Both the position numbers and the translations under genes were made by a program. This document shows, in pieces, positions 24,513 through 32,616 of a stretch of DNA of 32,616 bases. How positions within the stretch are numbered: the first letter of the stretch is position 1; the number at the start of each line of letters is the position of its first letter. Source of the DNA: Bdellovibrionales bacterium (lineage in GTDB: Bacteria > Bdellovibrionota > Bdellovibrionia > Bdellovibrionales > UBA840); assembly GCA_020434605.1 (NCBI GenBank), contig JAGRAL010000025.1, positions 1 through 32,616 on the forward strand, in the 5' to 3' direction. The notes beneath the pieces were generated by a model. That model saw only the letters and a list, made by a program, of their open reading frames with translations. It was not told the origin of the DNA and searched no databases.

Positions 24513-25475
24513 TTATGCTTTCCTTTTTTTCGCTAAACTAATTGCCCACTCTAGGGCTTCAAACATCGATCTATAGTCGGCTTTGTTTTTTCCAAAGATA
24601 TCTTTTGCTGTCCCATGATCGACGCTCGTTCTAACAAACGGCAGTCCCAAACTTATGTGAACACCACTCTCTCTTCCGTGTAACATTTTAAACGGTATCA
24701 ACCCTTGATCATGGTACGCACACACATAAATGGCATGCTTTCCTCGCACATCTGGTTGAAATGCCACATCCGGAACCAGTGGTCCACTAAAGTCCGTGTT
24801 CTTATGTTTTTTTGTAGCTTCTTTAAAAACCTCTAAGTCATTACCAAAAAGCCCATCTTCGCCTGCGTGCGGGTTTAATCCTAAAATAGCGATTGGCTTT
24901 TTTTGTTCGCGCTTACTGAGCAGATCCCTAAGTTCTTTCGCTGCAGAGATTGCCTCGCTTAGATTTTCTGCATTCCACTCTTTTGCTACTTTTTGCATTG
25001 GAAGATGGCCTGTTGCTAACACCACGCTAAAATGCGTGCCGACGAATCCCATATAGGCATTTTCTACGCCCGCAATTCTTTTGAGGATATCAGTGTGCCC
25101 TATATCTTTTAGACCAGCTTTTTTAATACTTGTTTTTGATAGCGGTGCCGTAGCAATTGCATCTATATGTCCAAACCTTGCGGCCTGTGCAGACTGTTCT
25201 ACCCAAAGCGCTGGGCTTTGGTTACTTACAATTTCAATTAAGTCTTTGCTGTACTCAGGAATATACCCCATAGCATCTGGCCACGAAGTAAATGTGTGTC
25301 TACGAAAAACCTTGTCTATAATTCTTAGGTGAGACGCCGGGCAGTCAGGAGATCTCCACAAAATAAACTGAATGTTTTTTTGTGGCTTTAGTTTATACAA
25401 TGCTTTGGCAATTACCTCTGTTCCTATACCGTCGATGTCTCCGCTTGTAATTGCTATTCGAATGGGAGTTTTCAT
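24513..25475 (-). CDS. pdxA: 4-hydroxythreonine-4-phosphate dehydrogenase
   Basis: 320 residues, normal length. It oxidises 4-phosphohydroxy-L-threonine in the DXP-dependent pyridoxal phosphate pathway. The metal-binding histidines are visible: H127 in GHTD, H203 in NPHAGEDGLFG and H255 in AYHDQGLIPFKMLH. The N-terminal ITSGDIDGIGTEV matches the family start (ITxGDPxGIGxE). Located directly after a SurA-type foldase with an ATGA overlap, the same surA-pdxA pairing as in E. coli, though here no rsmA follows. Confidence 0.96.
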   Translation of the reverse strand: MKTPIRIAITSGDIDGIGTEVIAKALYKLKPQKNIQFILWRSPDCPASHLRIIDKVFRRHTFTSWPDAMGYIPEYSKDLIEIVSNQSPALWVEQSAQAARFGHIDAIATAPLSKTSIKKAGLKDIGHTDILKRIAGVENAYMGFVGTHFSVVLATGHLPMQKVAKEWNAENLSEAISAAKELRDLLSKREQKKPIAILGLNPHAGEDGLFGNDLEVFKEATKKHKNTDFSGPLVPDVAFQPDVRGKHAIYVCAYHDQGLIPFKMLHGRESGVHISLGLPFVRTSVDHGTAKDIFGKNKADYRSMFEALEWAISLAKKRKA

Positions 25476-26404
25476 GAGTTTATTTTTATAAATGTTTCTT
25501 TTTTCTTTTGTTCAATCCAAAATCTAAATTGTTCTTTAAGCGCTTTGTTTGTTAGCTCGGCCTGTATTTGACTTTTCTTGGCCTCATAGTCAGGGCTAGG
25601 AATCAACTTTTTTTCATTTACTTTAATGATGTGCACACCCATTTGTGTTTTTACCGGAGGAGTAATATCTCCGGGCTCTAGGTTAGCTACTGCATTTTCT
25701 ATTTCTTTCATTACCTCGCCACTCTTAAACTTACCAAGCGATCCCCCCGAAGTAAAATTTGGGTCTTCACTGTTTTGCGCTGCTAACTCCTCAAAGTTTT
25801 TGCCTTCTTTAATTTTGTTATACGTTTCTTGAGCGTTTTTTGCGGCGTCGCCCTTTCTAAAAAGAATGTGCGATAGCGTGTATTGAAACGCATGTTTTTT
25901 TGATTTTCCGTACTTCTCTAAGTAGTGGGCGTTTATATCTTCTTCTGAGATTCTTATTTTAGATGTGATCGACTGCTGAATAACCGCCTGTCTTTCCATT
26001 CTTTCTTTAATATAATCTAGGTAATCCGCAAAGTTTGTACCTTGAGCCTTTAGCGCCTCGCGAAGCTGTGCTCTTGAAATTTTATTTCGTCTTTGGATTT
26101 TATTAATTTCGTCATCTACCGCTTCTTTGGTTACTTCTAGATTTTGTCTTTTAATTTCTGACTTTAGAATTCTCTCTTCTATCAAAAACTCCATGGCTTT
26201 TTTGTCATCTTTTAAAAGTTCGTTTTTATTAATTGTAAACAACTCGTCTTGAATTTTATCAGATCTAAGCTGTTGGCGTAATTTTACTAGGTCTGATTGT
26301 AAAATAGGTTCTTCGCTAACAATAGCCAAAACCTTGTCTACAACCTCAGCCCTCGCATACAGACTGCAAGCAACCGCCAATATTATAAATAGTACTTTAT
26401 TCAT
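25472..26404 (-). CDS. SurA-like periplasmic peptidyl-prolyl isomerase
   Basis: 310 residues from the ATG at 26404 (a GTG codon directly upstream is also possible). A signal peptide (MNKVLFIILAVACSLYARA) precedes EVVDKVLAIVSEEPILQSDL, the hallmark N-terminal strand of SurA-type chaperones. The helical chaperone region spans about 25-165, and one parvulin domain spans about 170-265, with YTLSHILFRKGDA, GGSLGKF and MGVHIIKV. E. coli SurA has two parvulin domains; this has one. It helps outer-membrane proteins to fold. Overlaps the upstream lipoprotein foldase gene and the downstream pdxA gene. I leave the symbol blank because three related foldases are present. Confidence 0.9.
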   Translation of the reverse strand: MNKVLFIILAVACSLYARAEVVDKVLAIVSEEPILQSDLVKLRQQLRSDKIQDELFTINKNELLKDDKKAMEFLIEERILKSEIKRQNLEVTKEAVDDEINKIQRRNKISRAQLREALKAQGTNFADYLDYIKERMERQAVIQQSITSKIRISEEDINAHYLEKYGKSKKHAFQYTLSHILFRKGDAAKNAQETYNKIKEGKNFEELAAQNSEDPNFTSGGSLGKFKSGEVMKEIENAVANLEPGDITPPVKTQMGVHIIKVNEKKLIPSPDYEAKKSQIQAELTNKALKEQFRFWIEQKKKETFIKINS

Positions 26405-27338
26405 CACTTAACTCTACCGTCATTGTTTCTAATAGTTCGTTGTTTATTTTAACCGTGGCCTGGGAGCGCCTCTCTTCTAGCCACACAATATATGCCCTCT
26501 GCTTCTTGTCTTCAAATAGTTCTTGCTTGATCAGTTCTCTGGCCTCCTGCAAGGTTTTTTGACGCGTTGGGCGTCTCTCTAAAATCTGCACAATGTGATA
26601 GCCGAAGGGGCTTTTTAGCGGTTTTGTTATGGTTTTAAGCGGCTGTTTGGCCGCTTCGTCAAATACGTCAGCGACCCCTTCTTCTACCCAGCCCAACTCG
26701 CCACCCTCTTTGCTCTCGGGGCTAATTGAGTATTCTTTTGCAAGCGCTGCAAAGTCCGTGTCTTTTTTAATTTGCGCATAAAGCTTTTCTGCATCCATGC
26801 TTTTTGCCAAAACGATTTGCCTAATACGATAAGCCTTATTTTGACTAAAGCGACTCTTGTTTTGTTGGTAATAGTCTGAGATTTCTTTGTCTGTCGGTTC
26901 AACAACATTTTTCGTGACGTCTTGATTTACTTTTCTTTCTAAAATTGTTTTTTCAAGGTTTTGTTTCCATCTCTCCATAGTAATATTGTCCTCAGCAAGG
27001 GACGCTCTAAAACTGATGTCATCTGGATATTGTGATCTGAAAACTTGAATTTCTTTTTCAATTTCTTCTGGAGTAACGCTTAGATTGTTTGCCGTCGCCC
27101 ACTCTTTTAAAAGGGTGTAATTAATAAAATCAGAAACTATAACATCCTTCATGTTTTTAACAGTCTCTGTAGATTTTGCGATAATGATATCTGAACCTTG
27201 TAATTTTTCTGTCAGGCGCTGGGCGAATTCTTGAACGCTTAGTTCGTTTTGGTTCACCTCAAGAATAATTTGTTTTTTAACTTTAGATGCCGTACACGCT
27301 GTTGCCAATAATATCAAAAAAAATAGCCCTTTTTTCAT
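26397..27338 (-). CDS. Parvulin-type PPIase lipoprotein (PrsA/PpiC-like)
   Basis: 313 residues. The N-terminus is a lipoprotein signal with lipobox LLATAC, C15 being lipidated. A helical chaperone region with LSVTPEEIEKEI (about 87-98) leads to a parvulin domain of about 95 residues, with AYRIRQIVLAKS, SPESKEGGELGWVEEG and SPFGYHIVQILERR. The architecture is that of membrane-tethered PrsA-type foldases. The start codon lies inside the loop of a terminator-like hairpin and no good ribosome-binding site is visible, so expression may be lower than that of its neighbours. It overlaps the SurA-like gene. Confidence 0.9.
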   Translation of the reverse strand: MKKGLFFLILLATACTASKVKKQIILEVNQNELSVQEFAQRLTEKLQGSDIIIAKSTETVKNMKDVIVSDFINYTLLKEWATANNLSVTPEEIEKEIQVFRSQYPDDISFRASLAEDNITMERWKQNLEKTILERKVNQDVTKNVVEPTDKEISDYYQQNKSRFSQNKAYRIRQIVLAKSMDAEKLYAQIKKDTDFAALAKEYSISPESKEGGELGWVEEGVADVFDEAAKQPLKTITKPLKSPFGYHIVQILERRPTRQKTLQEARELIKQELFEDKKQRAYIVWLEERRSQATVKINNELLETMTVELSDE

Positions 27339-27345
27339 AGGGCTA
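27316..27345 (-). terminator. Terminator-like hairpin over the start of the lipoprotein foldase
   Basis: Read on the - strand: AGCCCT within TAGCCCT (27345-27339), an 8-base loop holding the ATG (27338-27336), then AGGGCTA (27330-27324) and eight T residues (27323-27316). The 7-bp stem with U8 has the form of an intrinsic terminator, but its second arm and T tract are also codons 4-8 of the gene. It may attenuate transcription or mask the start codon. Confidence 0.5.
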
Positions 27346-27373
27346 CTTTACAAAATTATCTTGTGGAAAGATA

Positions 27374-28192
27374 TTACTTTATGTTTTCTAAAGACATTTT
27401 AACTGGGTATTTTTTCTTTAGACCTGCAAAATAGCTGTCAAATATTTGCTTTCTCTTTACGTCAAACACAACCTGTCTTAGGTGTCTTTTGTTTGCCTTT
27501 TCGTAAGGGTTTCTTCCAGTTAACTTTAAGATGTGGAAGCCAAACAGTGTCTCAACCAAACCATAAACTTGGCCAACCTTAAGCTTATAGGCTGCCTCAT
27601 AATACTCAGGTGTTATTGTAAGCCTTGACTGCCAGCCAATGTCTCCACCACTTCTTTTTGTAGTAGCATCATCAGTGTAAATCGCTACCAACTCTTCAAA
27701 AGACTTTTTGCTTTTCTTTACTTCTTCGTAAATCTCCATCGCTCGTTTTTTTGCTTGAGCTCTTTGGTCGGATGACGCTTTCGGCGGTATCTCGATTAAG
27801 ATGTGCGATGTTCTAAGTTCAGGATTTGATTTGTAGTAGTTTCGCATATCATCTTCACTAACCTTAATTTGCGAAACTCTTTTACCGATCTGTTTTTCGA
27901 TTAGCGCTTGATACAATAATTGGTCATATCTCTCTTGCACCTGAGGATCTTTTTCCATGTTTTGCGCCTTAGCTTCTTGTAAGCCCATTTCGTATCGAAC
28001 CAAGTCTTCTAAGAAAACTTGTTTAGATGGCACGTTCACAACGCTCTTCTGTTGTACTTCTTTATATTTTTGTTCAAATTCTTTTGCAGAAATACTTACT
28101 TTTCCAACGGTCGCTACATTTTGTGCGTACGTAACCGAGCTGTAAGCTAAGCATACTAATAGGCTGAAAATCATTCGCTGCATGTTCATCAT
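27374..28192 (-). CDS. Parvulin-type peptidyl-prolyl isomerase, periplasmic
   Basis: 272 residues. Signal peptide (MQRMIFSLLVCLAYSSVTYA, with two or three extra residues if the first ATG is used). The mature part starts NVATVGKVSISAKEFEQKY, a typical PpiC/SurA-type chaperone strand and helix. The parvulin domain lies at about 130-225 with LRTSHILIEIPPKA, TKRSGGDIGWQ and LFGFHILKLTGR. First of three foldase genes in a row. The start (ATG-ATG) has only a GGGGG run about 11 bases upstream. Gene begins 59 bases after the acyltransferase. Confidence 0.92.
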   Translation of the reverse strand: MMNMQRMIFSLLVCLAYSSVTYAQNVATVGKVSISAKEFEQKYKEVQQKSVVNVPSKQVFLEDLVRYEMGLQEAKAQNMEKDPQVQERYDQLLYQALIEKQIGKRVSQIKVSEDDMRNYYKSNPELRTSHILIEIPPKASSDQRAQAKKRAMEIYEEVKKSKKSFEELVAIYTDDATTKRSGGDIGWQSRLTITPEYYEAAYKLKVGQVYGLVETLFGFHILKLTGRNPYEKANKRHLRQVVFDVKRKQIFDSYFAGLKKKYPVKMSLENIK

Positions 28193-28251
28193 TGGCCGTA
28201 ATCCCCCATACGAGATGGTGGTTCTATCGTATTGAAACCACTAAAAAAATG

Positions 28252-28911
28252 TTAACACTGGGCAGAATCGCCTGCAAGGCAAAGTTCTCTAGCTTTCTGT
28301 GCGGCTGCATCAAATTTTTGGTGTAGGTCTTGCTGAATTTCGGTGGAATGAACGTCCTGTCCTTTTGAAAGTTGAAATGCGTTTGACCAAGTTATAACAA
28401 CGCGAGCGAAAGGATGAGGTAAATACGCCTTATTCCATGCTTTTTTAAAAACTAAGGCCTTACTTACCGATACTCCTGCTGCAAAAACCTCTGCGTTTAA
28501 AAGTTTAGCAACCTCAAAGACTCCGGGTTTGATTACATGATATGGCCCTCGTGGACCATCCACAGCCATTACTGGATGTCTTCCACTTTTAGCCAAACGT
28601 AAAAGCCCCTTTAGTCCAGAAATTGCACCTCTCGAGCTAGACCCCCTGGAGGTCATCATGCCTAACTTATGTAGAACATAGGTCATCAACTCGCCATCTT
28701 TACTTTGCGAGGTCATTGTACACGGTAAATATTTTTTAGTTTGAGAAATAAGAACAAGTTCATCCCCGTGCCATATTGCCAAAATATATTGTTTGTTTTC
28801 TCTCACTGCCGTCTTTAAATCTTCCGATTCAACGACAGTGATTCTCCAAGTCGCGCTAAGCGTCCGGTAAAACAAATACACGATTCTTGGTAAAATATAT
28901 TTTCTAAACAC
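28252..28911 (-). CDS. DUF374 acyltransferase (LPLAT-like, lipid modification)
   Basis: 219 residues. The DUF374 family is related to lysophospholipid and lipid A acyltransferases. Seen: LAIWHGDELV near 44-53 (the WHG of the family), SQSKDGELMTYVL near 68-80, SRGSSSRGAISGLKGLL near 88-104, and VDGPRGPYHVIKPGVFEVAKL near 116-136. These four blocks are the family signature. A hydrophobic N-terminus could act as a membrane anchor. A lipid A or inner-core acylation role is inference. GTG start at 28911, eight bases after etfA, with no strong ribosome-binding site. Confidence 0.9.
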   Translation of the reverse strand: MFRKYILPRIVYLFYRTLSATWRITVVESEDLKTAVRENKQYILAIWHGDELVLISQTKKYLPCTMTSQSKDGELMTYVLHKLGMMTSRGSSSRGAISGLKGLLRLAKSGRHPVMAVDGPRGPYHVIKPGVFEVAKLLNAEVFAAGVSVSKALVFKKAWNKAYLPHPFARVVITWSNAFQLSKGQDVHSTEIQQDLHQKFDAAAQKARELCLAGDSAQC

Positions 28912-28919
28912 GGCCCAAA

Positions 28920-29882
28920 TTAGCTAAGCATTTTTTTAAACTCTTCTGTGAGAAGAGGTAATACCTGCGTTGCATCTCCTACTATACCGTAAGTTGCTTT
29001 TTGAAAAATGGGTGCTTCAGGATCCGTGTTAATCGCAACAATTACCTTTGATGTGCTCATCCCTGCTAAATGTTGAATTGCGCCCGAAATACCTGCAGCG
29101 ATATACAAACTTGGAGCAACCGTTTTACCTGTTTGCCCAACTTGCATTGAGTGTGGAACCCAGCCCGCATCTACAACCGCACGAGAAGCACCAACACTTG
29201 CCCCTAAAACATCTGCTAGGTCTTCAAGAAGTTTAAAGTTTGCAGCTTCTTTTAACCCTCTTCCACCAGAAACAATAATATTCGCCTCTGTTAAGTCTAA
29301 GCGCTTAGAAGCACCTTTTACGATTTCTTTGATAGCAATGCGCATATCTGTTCCTGAAACTGATTTTTCTATCACTTCAGCGCTACCGTCTGCAGGAGCA
29401 TCTACACTTAGTTGATTTGGTCTCATGGATACAAATTGTATTGGTGAATTGACAAACTCAGCTGTCGCTAAACATTTGCCAGAATACATCGGCTTTTTTG
29501 TCGTAACTTTTCCGTTAGCAATTGATAGTTCTGTGGCGTCAGCTACCACTCCTGACGAAAATGTAGCCGCAAGTTTTGGTAACAAGTCTTTTTGTGAAGA
29601 GCTTCCTGTGCCAAGAACAACCTCGGGTTTTGCTTCATCAATCACCTGTTTGTAGGCATTAAAATAAAGCTCACTGTTATAGTTGTCTAGGGCTGCGTCT
29701 TCAAATGCATACACCTTAGTTGCGCCGTATTTACCTGCTTCTGCAGCGGCAGTTTTACTGCCCGCCCCTAAAGAAACTCCTATAACCGTCATACCAGATT
29801 TTTTTGCTGCTGTTAGAAGCTCTAAGCTTGGGCTTTTAATTTTTCCTGCTGTGTGTTCAATTGAAACTAAAATATTTGCCAT
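28920..29882 (-). CDS. etfA: Electron transfer flavoprotein alpha subunit
   Basis: 320 residues, normal length. EtfA carries the FAD and passes electrons from acyl-CoA and other dehydrogenases to the membrane ETF dehydrogenase. The N-terminal domain is ILVSIEHTAGKIKSPSLELL. The C-terminal FAD-binding domain starts near 200 with IIVSGGRGLK, then GASRAVVDAGWVPHSMQVGQ, GKTVAPSLYIAAGISGAIQH and VAINTDPEAPIF, all family hallmarks. AGGGGAC ribosome-binding site. Eight-base gap after etfB. Confidence 0.97.
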   Translation of the reverse strand: MANILVSIEHTAGKIKSPSLELLTAAKKSGMTVIGVSLGAGSKTAAAEAGKYGATKVYAFEDAALDNYNSELYFNAYKQVIDEAKPEVVLGTGSSSQKDLLPKLAATFSSGVVADATELSIANGKVTTKKPMYSGKCLATAEFVNSPIQFVSMRPNQLSVDAPADGSAEVIEKSVSGTDMRIAIKEIVKGASKRLDLTEANIIVSGGRGLKEAANFKLLEDLADVLGASVGASRAVVDAGWVPHSMQVGQTGKTVAPSLYIAAGISGAIQHLAGMSTSKVIVAINTDPEAPIFQKATYGIVGDATQVLPLLTEEFKKMLS

Positions 29883-29890
29883 GTTGTCCC

Positions 29891-30667
29891 CTATAATACT
29901 TTTGCTTCTTCTCTAAGAAGCTTTGAAAGTGTTGCTACTTGCGCTGCTGCTTCGCCAGAAATCATATTTACTGGAGCTCGCTCAGCCGGCATGCTAAAAT
30001 TAGAAATTTTTACTTTTATATCTGAATCACTTACGCCTAAGTCAGAGAGTGTAAACTCTTTCACTGTTTTCTTCTTCGCTTTCATAATTCCAGGCAAGGA
30101 CGCATATCTAGGGGTATTTAAACCTTTGTTTGCACCTAAAACAAATGGTCCCTTGATTTCAATCATCTCTTTAGAGCCGCCCTCAACTTCTCTTTCTACT
30201 GTTGAAACTGTATCGTTTTTTGTAAATTTTGAAATAACTGAGGCGTGAGGCATTTTTGCAAAGTCTGCTATCATCTGAGTAACTGCACCCTGTTGATCAT
30301 CAATCGCAAGCTTTCCTGTGAATACCATGTCAAATGGTCCTTCTTTTGTGATTACTGCTGCCAGCGCCTTTGCTGTTGCATGGTTGTCTATACTTTCTGG
30401 AGCATCTACAACCATAGCTTCATCCGCGCCCATCGCTAAAGCAGTACGAAGCGTGTCCACAACTCTAGCTTTTGGACCTAGTGTAACTACAAAAAGTTGT
30501 GACCCGGCATTGGCGTCTCTAAGTTTGATAGCTTCTTCTACCGCAAACTCATCATATGGATTTAAAACCCACTTAATACCGTTAGTTTCGATGCCACTTT
30601 TATCTGCTTTCACTTGAACCTTGGTGTTTGTATCAGGAACTTGTTTTACACATACTAAGATTTTCAT
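29891..30667 (-). CDS. etfB: Electron transfer flavoprotein beta subunit
   Basis: 258 residues, normal length. EtfB binds AMP and supports the dimer with EtfA. The start MKILVCVKQVPDTNTKVQV is canonical, followed by NPYDEFAVEEAIKLRD and the signature near 130-150 (DDQQGAVTQMIADFAKMPHAS). The C-terminal tail (about 200-258) wraps onto EtfA in known structures. GAGG precedes the ATG. It is the first gene of the leftward run that continues into the lipid and foldase genes; its promoter should lie in the spacer ahead. Confidence 0.97.
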   Translation of the reverse strand: MKILVCVKQVPDTNTKVQVKADKSGIETNGIKWVLNPYDEFAVEEAIKLRDANAGSQLFVVTLGPKARVVDTLRTALAMGADEAMVVDAPESIDNHATAKALAAVITKEGPFDMVFTGKLAIDDQQGAVTQMIADFAKMPHASVISKFTKNDTVSTVEREVEGGSKEMIEIKGPFVLGANKGLNTPRYASLPGIMKAKKKTVKEFTLSDLGVSDSDIKVKISNFSMPAERAPVNMISGEAAAQVATLSKLLREEAKVL

Positions 30668-30848
30668 TCGGGCCTCTTTTTGCTATATAAAATGATTTAT
30701 TGACTCTATTTTTTTAGGCACCAAATGGTGACACAATATTTATGTTTTGTCTAAGTAAAATACCTTTGTCTAAAAGCAGTATTGTAATTCTTCTGGTTGT
30801 TATTTCTCTTCTTTATTGATTATAATCATCCATTCACTGGGAGTTTGT
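30668..30848. promoter_or_regulatory. Divergent control region between etfB and the last ORF
   Basis: Two exact direct repeats TTTGTCTAA lie at 30746-30754 and 30765-30773 (19-base period, about two helical turns). An inverted repeat CACCA-AA-TGGTG is at 30719-30730. These are candidate operator sites for etfBA. I do not see an unambiguous etfB promoter. Confidence 0.45.
30797..30826 (+). promoter_or_regulatory. Predicted promoter of the last ORF
   Basis: TTGTTA at 30797-30802, an 18-base spacer and a perfect TATAAT at 30821-30826. Expected start of transcription is near 30833, leaving a short leader with GGGAG (30839-30843) before the TTG start at 30849. Confidence 0.6.
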
Positions 30849-32616
30849 TTGAGTACAGAAATTCGATTAAAAGCGCTAATATTGCAGGCACAGTCTCAGA
30901 ATAAATCTGGCACCTCCCTACAGGAGCTAAACCCAGATTTATCCCTACGCTTAGAGTCGAACTTTCAAATGTCTTTTCAGCACAACTTTATCCGCCTCAA
31001 CGAGCTACCTAGCGTGCTGCAAAATCGCGGTGGCGAATTCTCGCAAACTCGCATACGTGAAGCGCTTGATATACTGGGTGTTAATCTATACTACCTGTTT
31101 ACGGACGGTACCATTGTGGGCATGGATGAAATATTTTTTCATCCGCATTGTAATATTATAAATCCAGAACTATTGCCTGTGGTCCGCGGGGTATATGATA
31201 CCACCGTCGACCTAAAGCTCTTTTATTGGACATCCCCCTCCCTTTCATTTCCTCTAAAATATGGCGATATTGAGTACGTAATTTTAAAAATCATTAAAAA
31301 CTCTCAAAAGCTTGTCGTAAATAATCGTTTAGATTTGTTTATAGCCTTCTCAGAAATGATTCAAAAATCTAATCTATTAGAGGCCTCATGCAGCCCCATT
31401 TTAAAGTATGAGTTTTATAGCCCTGAAAAATCACAAGACCGCGTAAAACTGCAGATGGTTTGGCAGTCTCAAGAGTCGGGAAAGAAGAATGTCTTAGGGG
31501 CAGGAACTCTTAAATTAAAGCTTGGTGATGATAGTAAAATTAGTTTTAAATCTTTTGATTGGTGTCCTGATGAAAATAAAATTTTCTTTCACCCCTTGTC
31601 AGATTTTTTAAACGATTTCTATTTATTTTTAAAAAACCTAAGCCCCGAGCTAGAGGTTTCGCAAAATGGTCAAATTACGATACCAGGATTTATCAAAGAA
31701 ATCCCTTTGGCATCACATGAGACCATTCAGGTGGTCACGGCTTATTTACGAGAGAAGCAAAAGCAATTTCCATTCTTAGAAATTTCTTGGGACTACAAAG
31801 TACAAGCGTTTAGTAAAGAAGAATCCACCTTTCAGATTTTTATTTCTAAATCAAATGAAGTTTCACTCGCTGTTAGCGCTGGAGACTTTTCGGTTTTTAA
31901 TTTGGGTTTTTTAGTTCACCACATTAGCCAGGGTTTTTTATACGGCTTTAAGTTTTTATTTGATGACAGTACAATCAGTGATCGTCGCGGTGCCAATAGG
32001 ACCAGAGATATTAAGTTTGTAAAGCACTCTGGCCTTTATACTATGTATGTTTATGAAATATTAAAATACATTTTGAGCCCCAACGACGAAAAAAAACTAA
32101 ACCCAGACGAATTTTTTAATAAACTTAGCCTGTCTTTGGGTAGAGCGATTTTATTAATGGAAGGCATTCGAGCCGAAGAAAACTTTAAACACTTAGTTTC
32201 AAAAAATATTTATAATGTCTTAAAGCTTAACTACTTTAGAATTCTTGATGAGGTAGCGGATGGATCACTGTCTGTATTTACCGAAGACCGGGAAGTTCGC
32301 TTTGAGGGCGTTAAAATTGAGTGGTGTAGATTTCTCACCACCATCCTTGAAGACTTATTAATACAGTCCGACGGAGAATTATTTCGCAAATCAAGAAGTA
32401 ACTTTGTACCTCTGACAAAACAATTAGAGAACGAGGCGTCTTGGGAGCTGTCGACAAATAAAGATATCGAAAACATTTCATTTAACGACCGTATCGCTAA
32501 GTATTCTCTTTGGTCTGAGTCATTAAAAAAGTTTGTTCGAGTGCAAGAGCTATTTTCTCTTACCGAATCCGGTTGGAAAATATTTATAAATGGTAAGCCA
32601 CTGGAAACTTTAGATA
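30849..32616 (+). CDS. Large protein of unknown family, 3'-truncated by the window
   Basis: 589 codons open to the right edge with no stop. TTG start with GGGAG five bases upstream and a good promoter ahead. No ATG or GTG upstream in frame fits. The product is soluble-looking: no signal peptide or membrane span, rich in Phe, Leu, Ser and Lys, with evenly spread charged residues and several predicted helical repeats (for example HSGLYTMYVYEILKYIL near 397-413). I see no Walker, kinase or zinc motifs in this part. One possibility is the N-terminal region of a much larger protein such as a Snf2-type helicase, but nothing seen proves it. Confidence 0.85.
   Translation, partial: MSTEIRLKALILQAQSQNKSGTSLQELNPDLSLRLESNFQMSFQHNFIRLNELPSVLQNRGGEFSQTRIREALDILGVNLYYLFTDGTIVGMDEIFFHPHCNIINPELLPVVRGVYDTTVDLKLFYWTSPSLSFPLKYGDIEYVILKIIKNSQKLVVNNRLDLFIAFSEMIQKSNLLEASCSPILKYEFYSPEKSQDRVKLQMVWQSQESGKKNVLGAGTLKLKLGDDSKISFKSFDWCPDENKIFFHPLSDFLNDFYLFLKNLSPELEVSQNGQITIPGFIKEIPLASHETIQVVTAYLREKQKQFPFLEISWDYKVQAFSKEESTFQIFISKSNEVSLAVSAGDFSVFNLGFLVHHISQGFLYGFKFLFDDSTISDRRGANRTRDIKFVKHSGLYTMYVYEILKYILSPNDEKKLNPDEFFNKLSLSLGRAILLMEGIRAEENFKHLVSKNIYNVLKLNYFRILDEVADGSLSVFTEDREVRFEGVKIEWCRFLTTILEDLLIQSDGELFRKSRSNFVPLTKQLENEASWELSTNKDIENISFNDRIAKYSLWSESLKKFVRVQELFSLTESGWKIFINGKPLETLD

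Overview
The window reads as a dense, AT-rich (about 40% GC by eye) chromosomal segment of a Gram-negative, Proteobacteria-like bacterium. Outer-membrane biogenesis genes (SurA-like and other parvulins, an LptM-like lipoprotein next to dapF), DAP-type peptidoglycan synthesis, full-length Fis and the rpsF-DUF2232-rplI-dnaB order fit the old delta-proteobacterial groups. My best guess is a Bdellovibrio-like lineage (Bdellovibrionota). That is inference from gene content and style, not a database result. I saw no rRNA, tRNA, CRISPR array, insertion sequence or prophage, and no stretch over 300 bases lacks a gene.

Layout. 1-190: tail of an unidentified CDS and a strong terminator. 298-1515 (+): secreted lytic transglycosylase. 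1512-10967 (-): a likely long operon read ftsK, TPR protein, lptM-like (a 47-residue lipoprotein gene), dapF, dapA, dapB, a degenerate folK-like gene, transaldolase, a lipoprotein and a large exported protein. 10968-11204: divergent control region, followed by fis (+) and its terminator. 11533-15142 (-): rpsF, a DUF2232 membrane protein, rplI, dnaB and a 65-residue protein with a structured leader; rpsR is missing from its usual place. 15281-16825 (+): FHA protein and alpha/beta hydrolase. 16875-18497 (-): secreted subtilase. 18652-19185 (+): small P-loop kinase-like protein. 19182-20039 (-): Gly/Asn-rich exported protein.

20167-30667 (-): a tightly packed run read etfB, etfA, DUF374 acyltransferase, three parvulin-type foldases (the last SurA-like), pdxA, phosphohexomutase, uvrA and a Nudix hydrolase. 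Several junctions are ATGA overlaps. 30668-30848 is a divergent control region. From 30849 to the window end runs a long open frame (589 codons, TTG start, no stop) of unknown family.

Themes are envelope construction (DAP, foldases, LptM-like protein, transglycosylase) and core replication/translation (dnaB, ribosomal proteins, ftsK, fis). The most unusual points are a UvrA that seems to lack its DNA-binding insertion domain, a FolK homologue without its metal-binding aspartates, the LptM-like gene, and a terminator-like hairpin with a start codon in its loop in the foldase cluster. I did not find a convincing wholly new multi-gene system.
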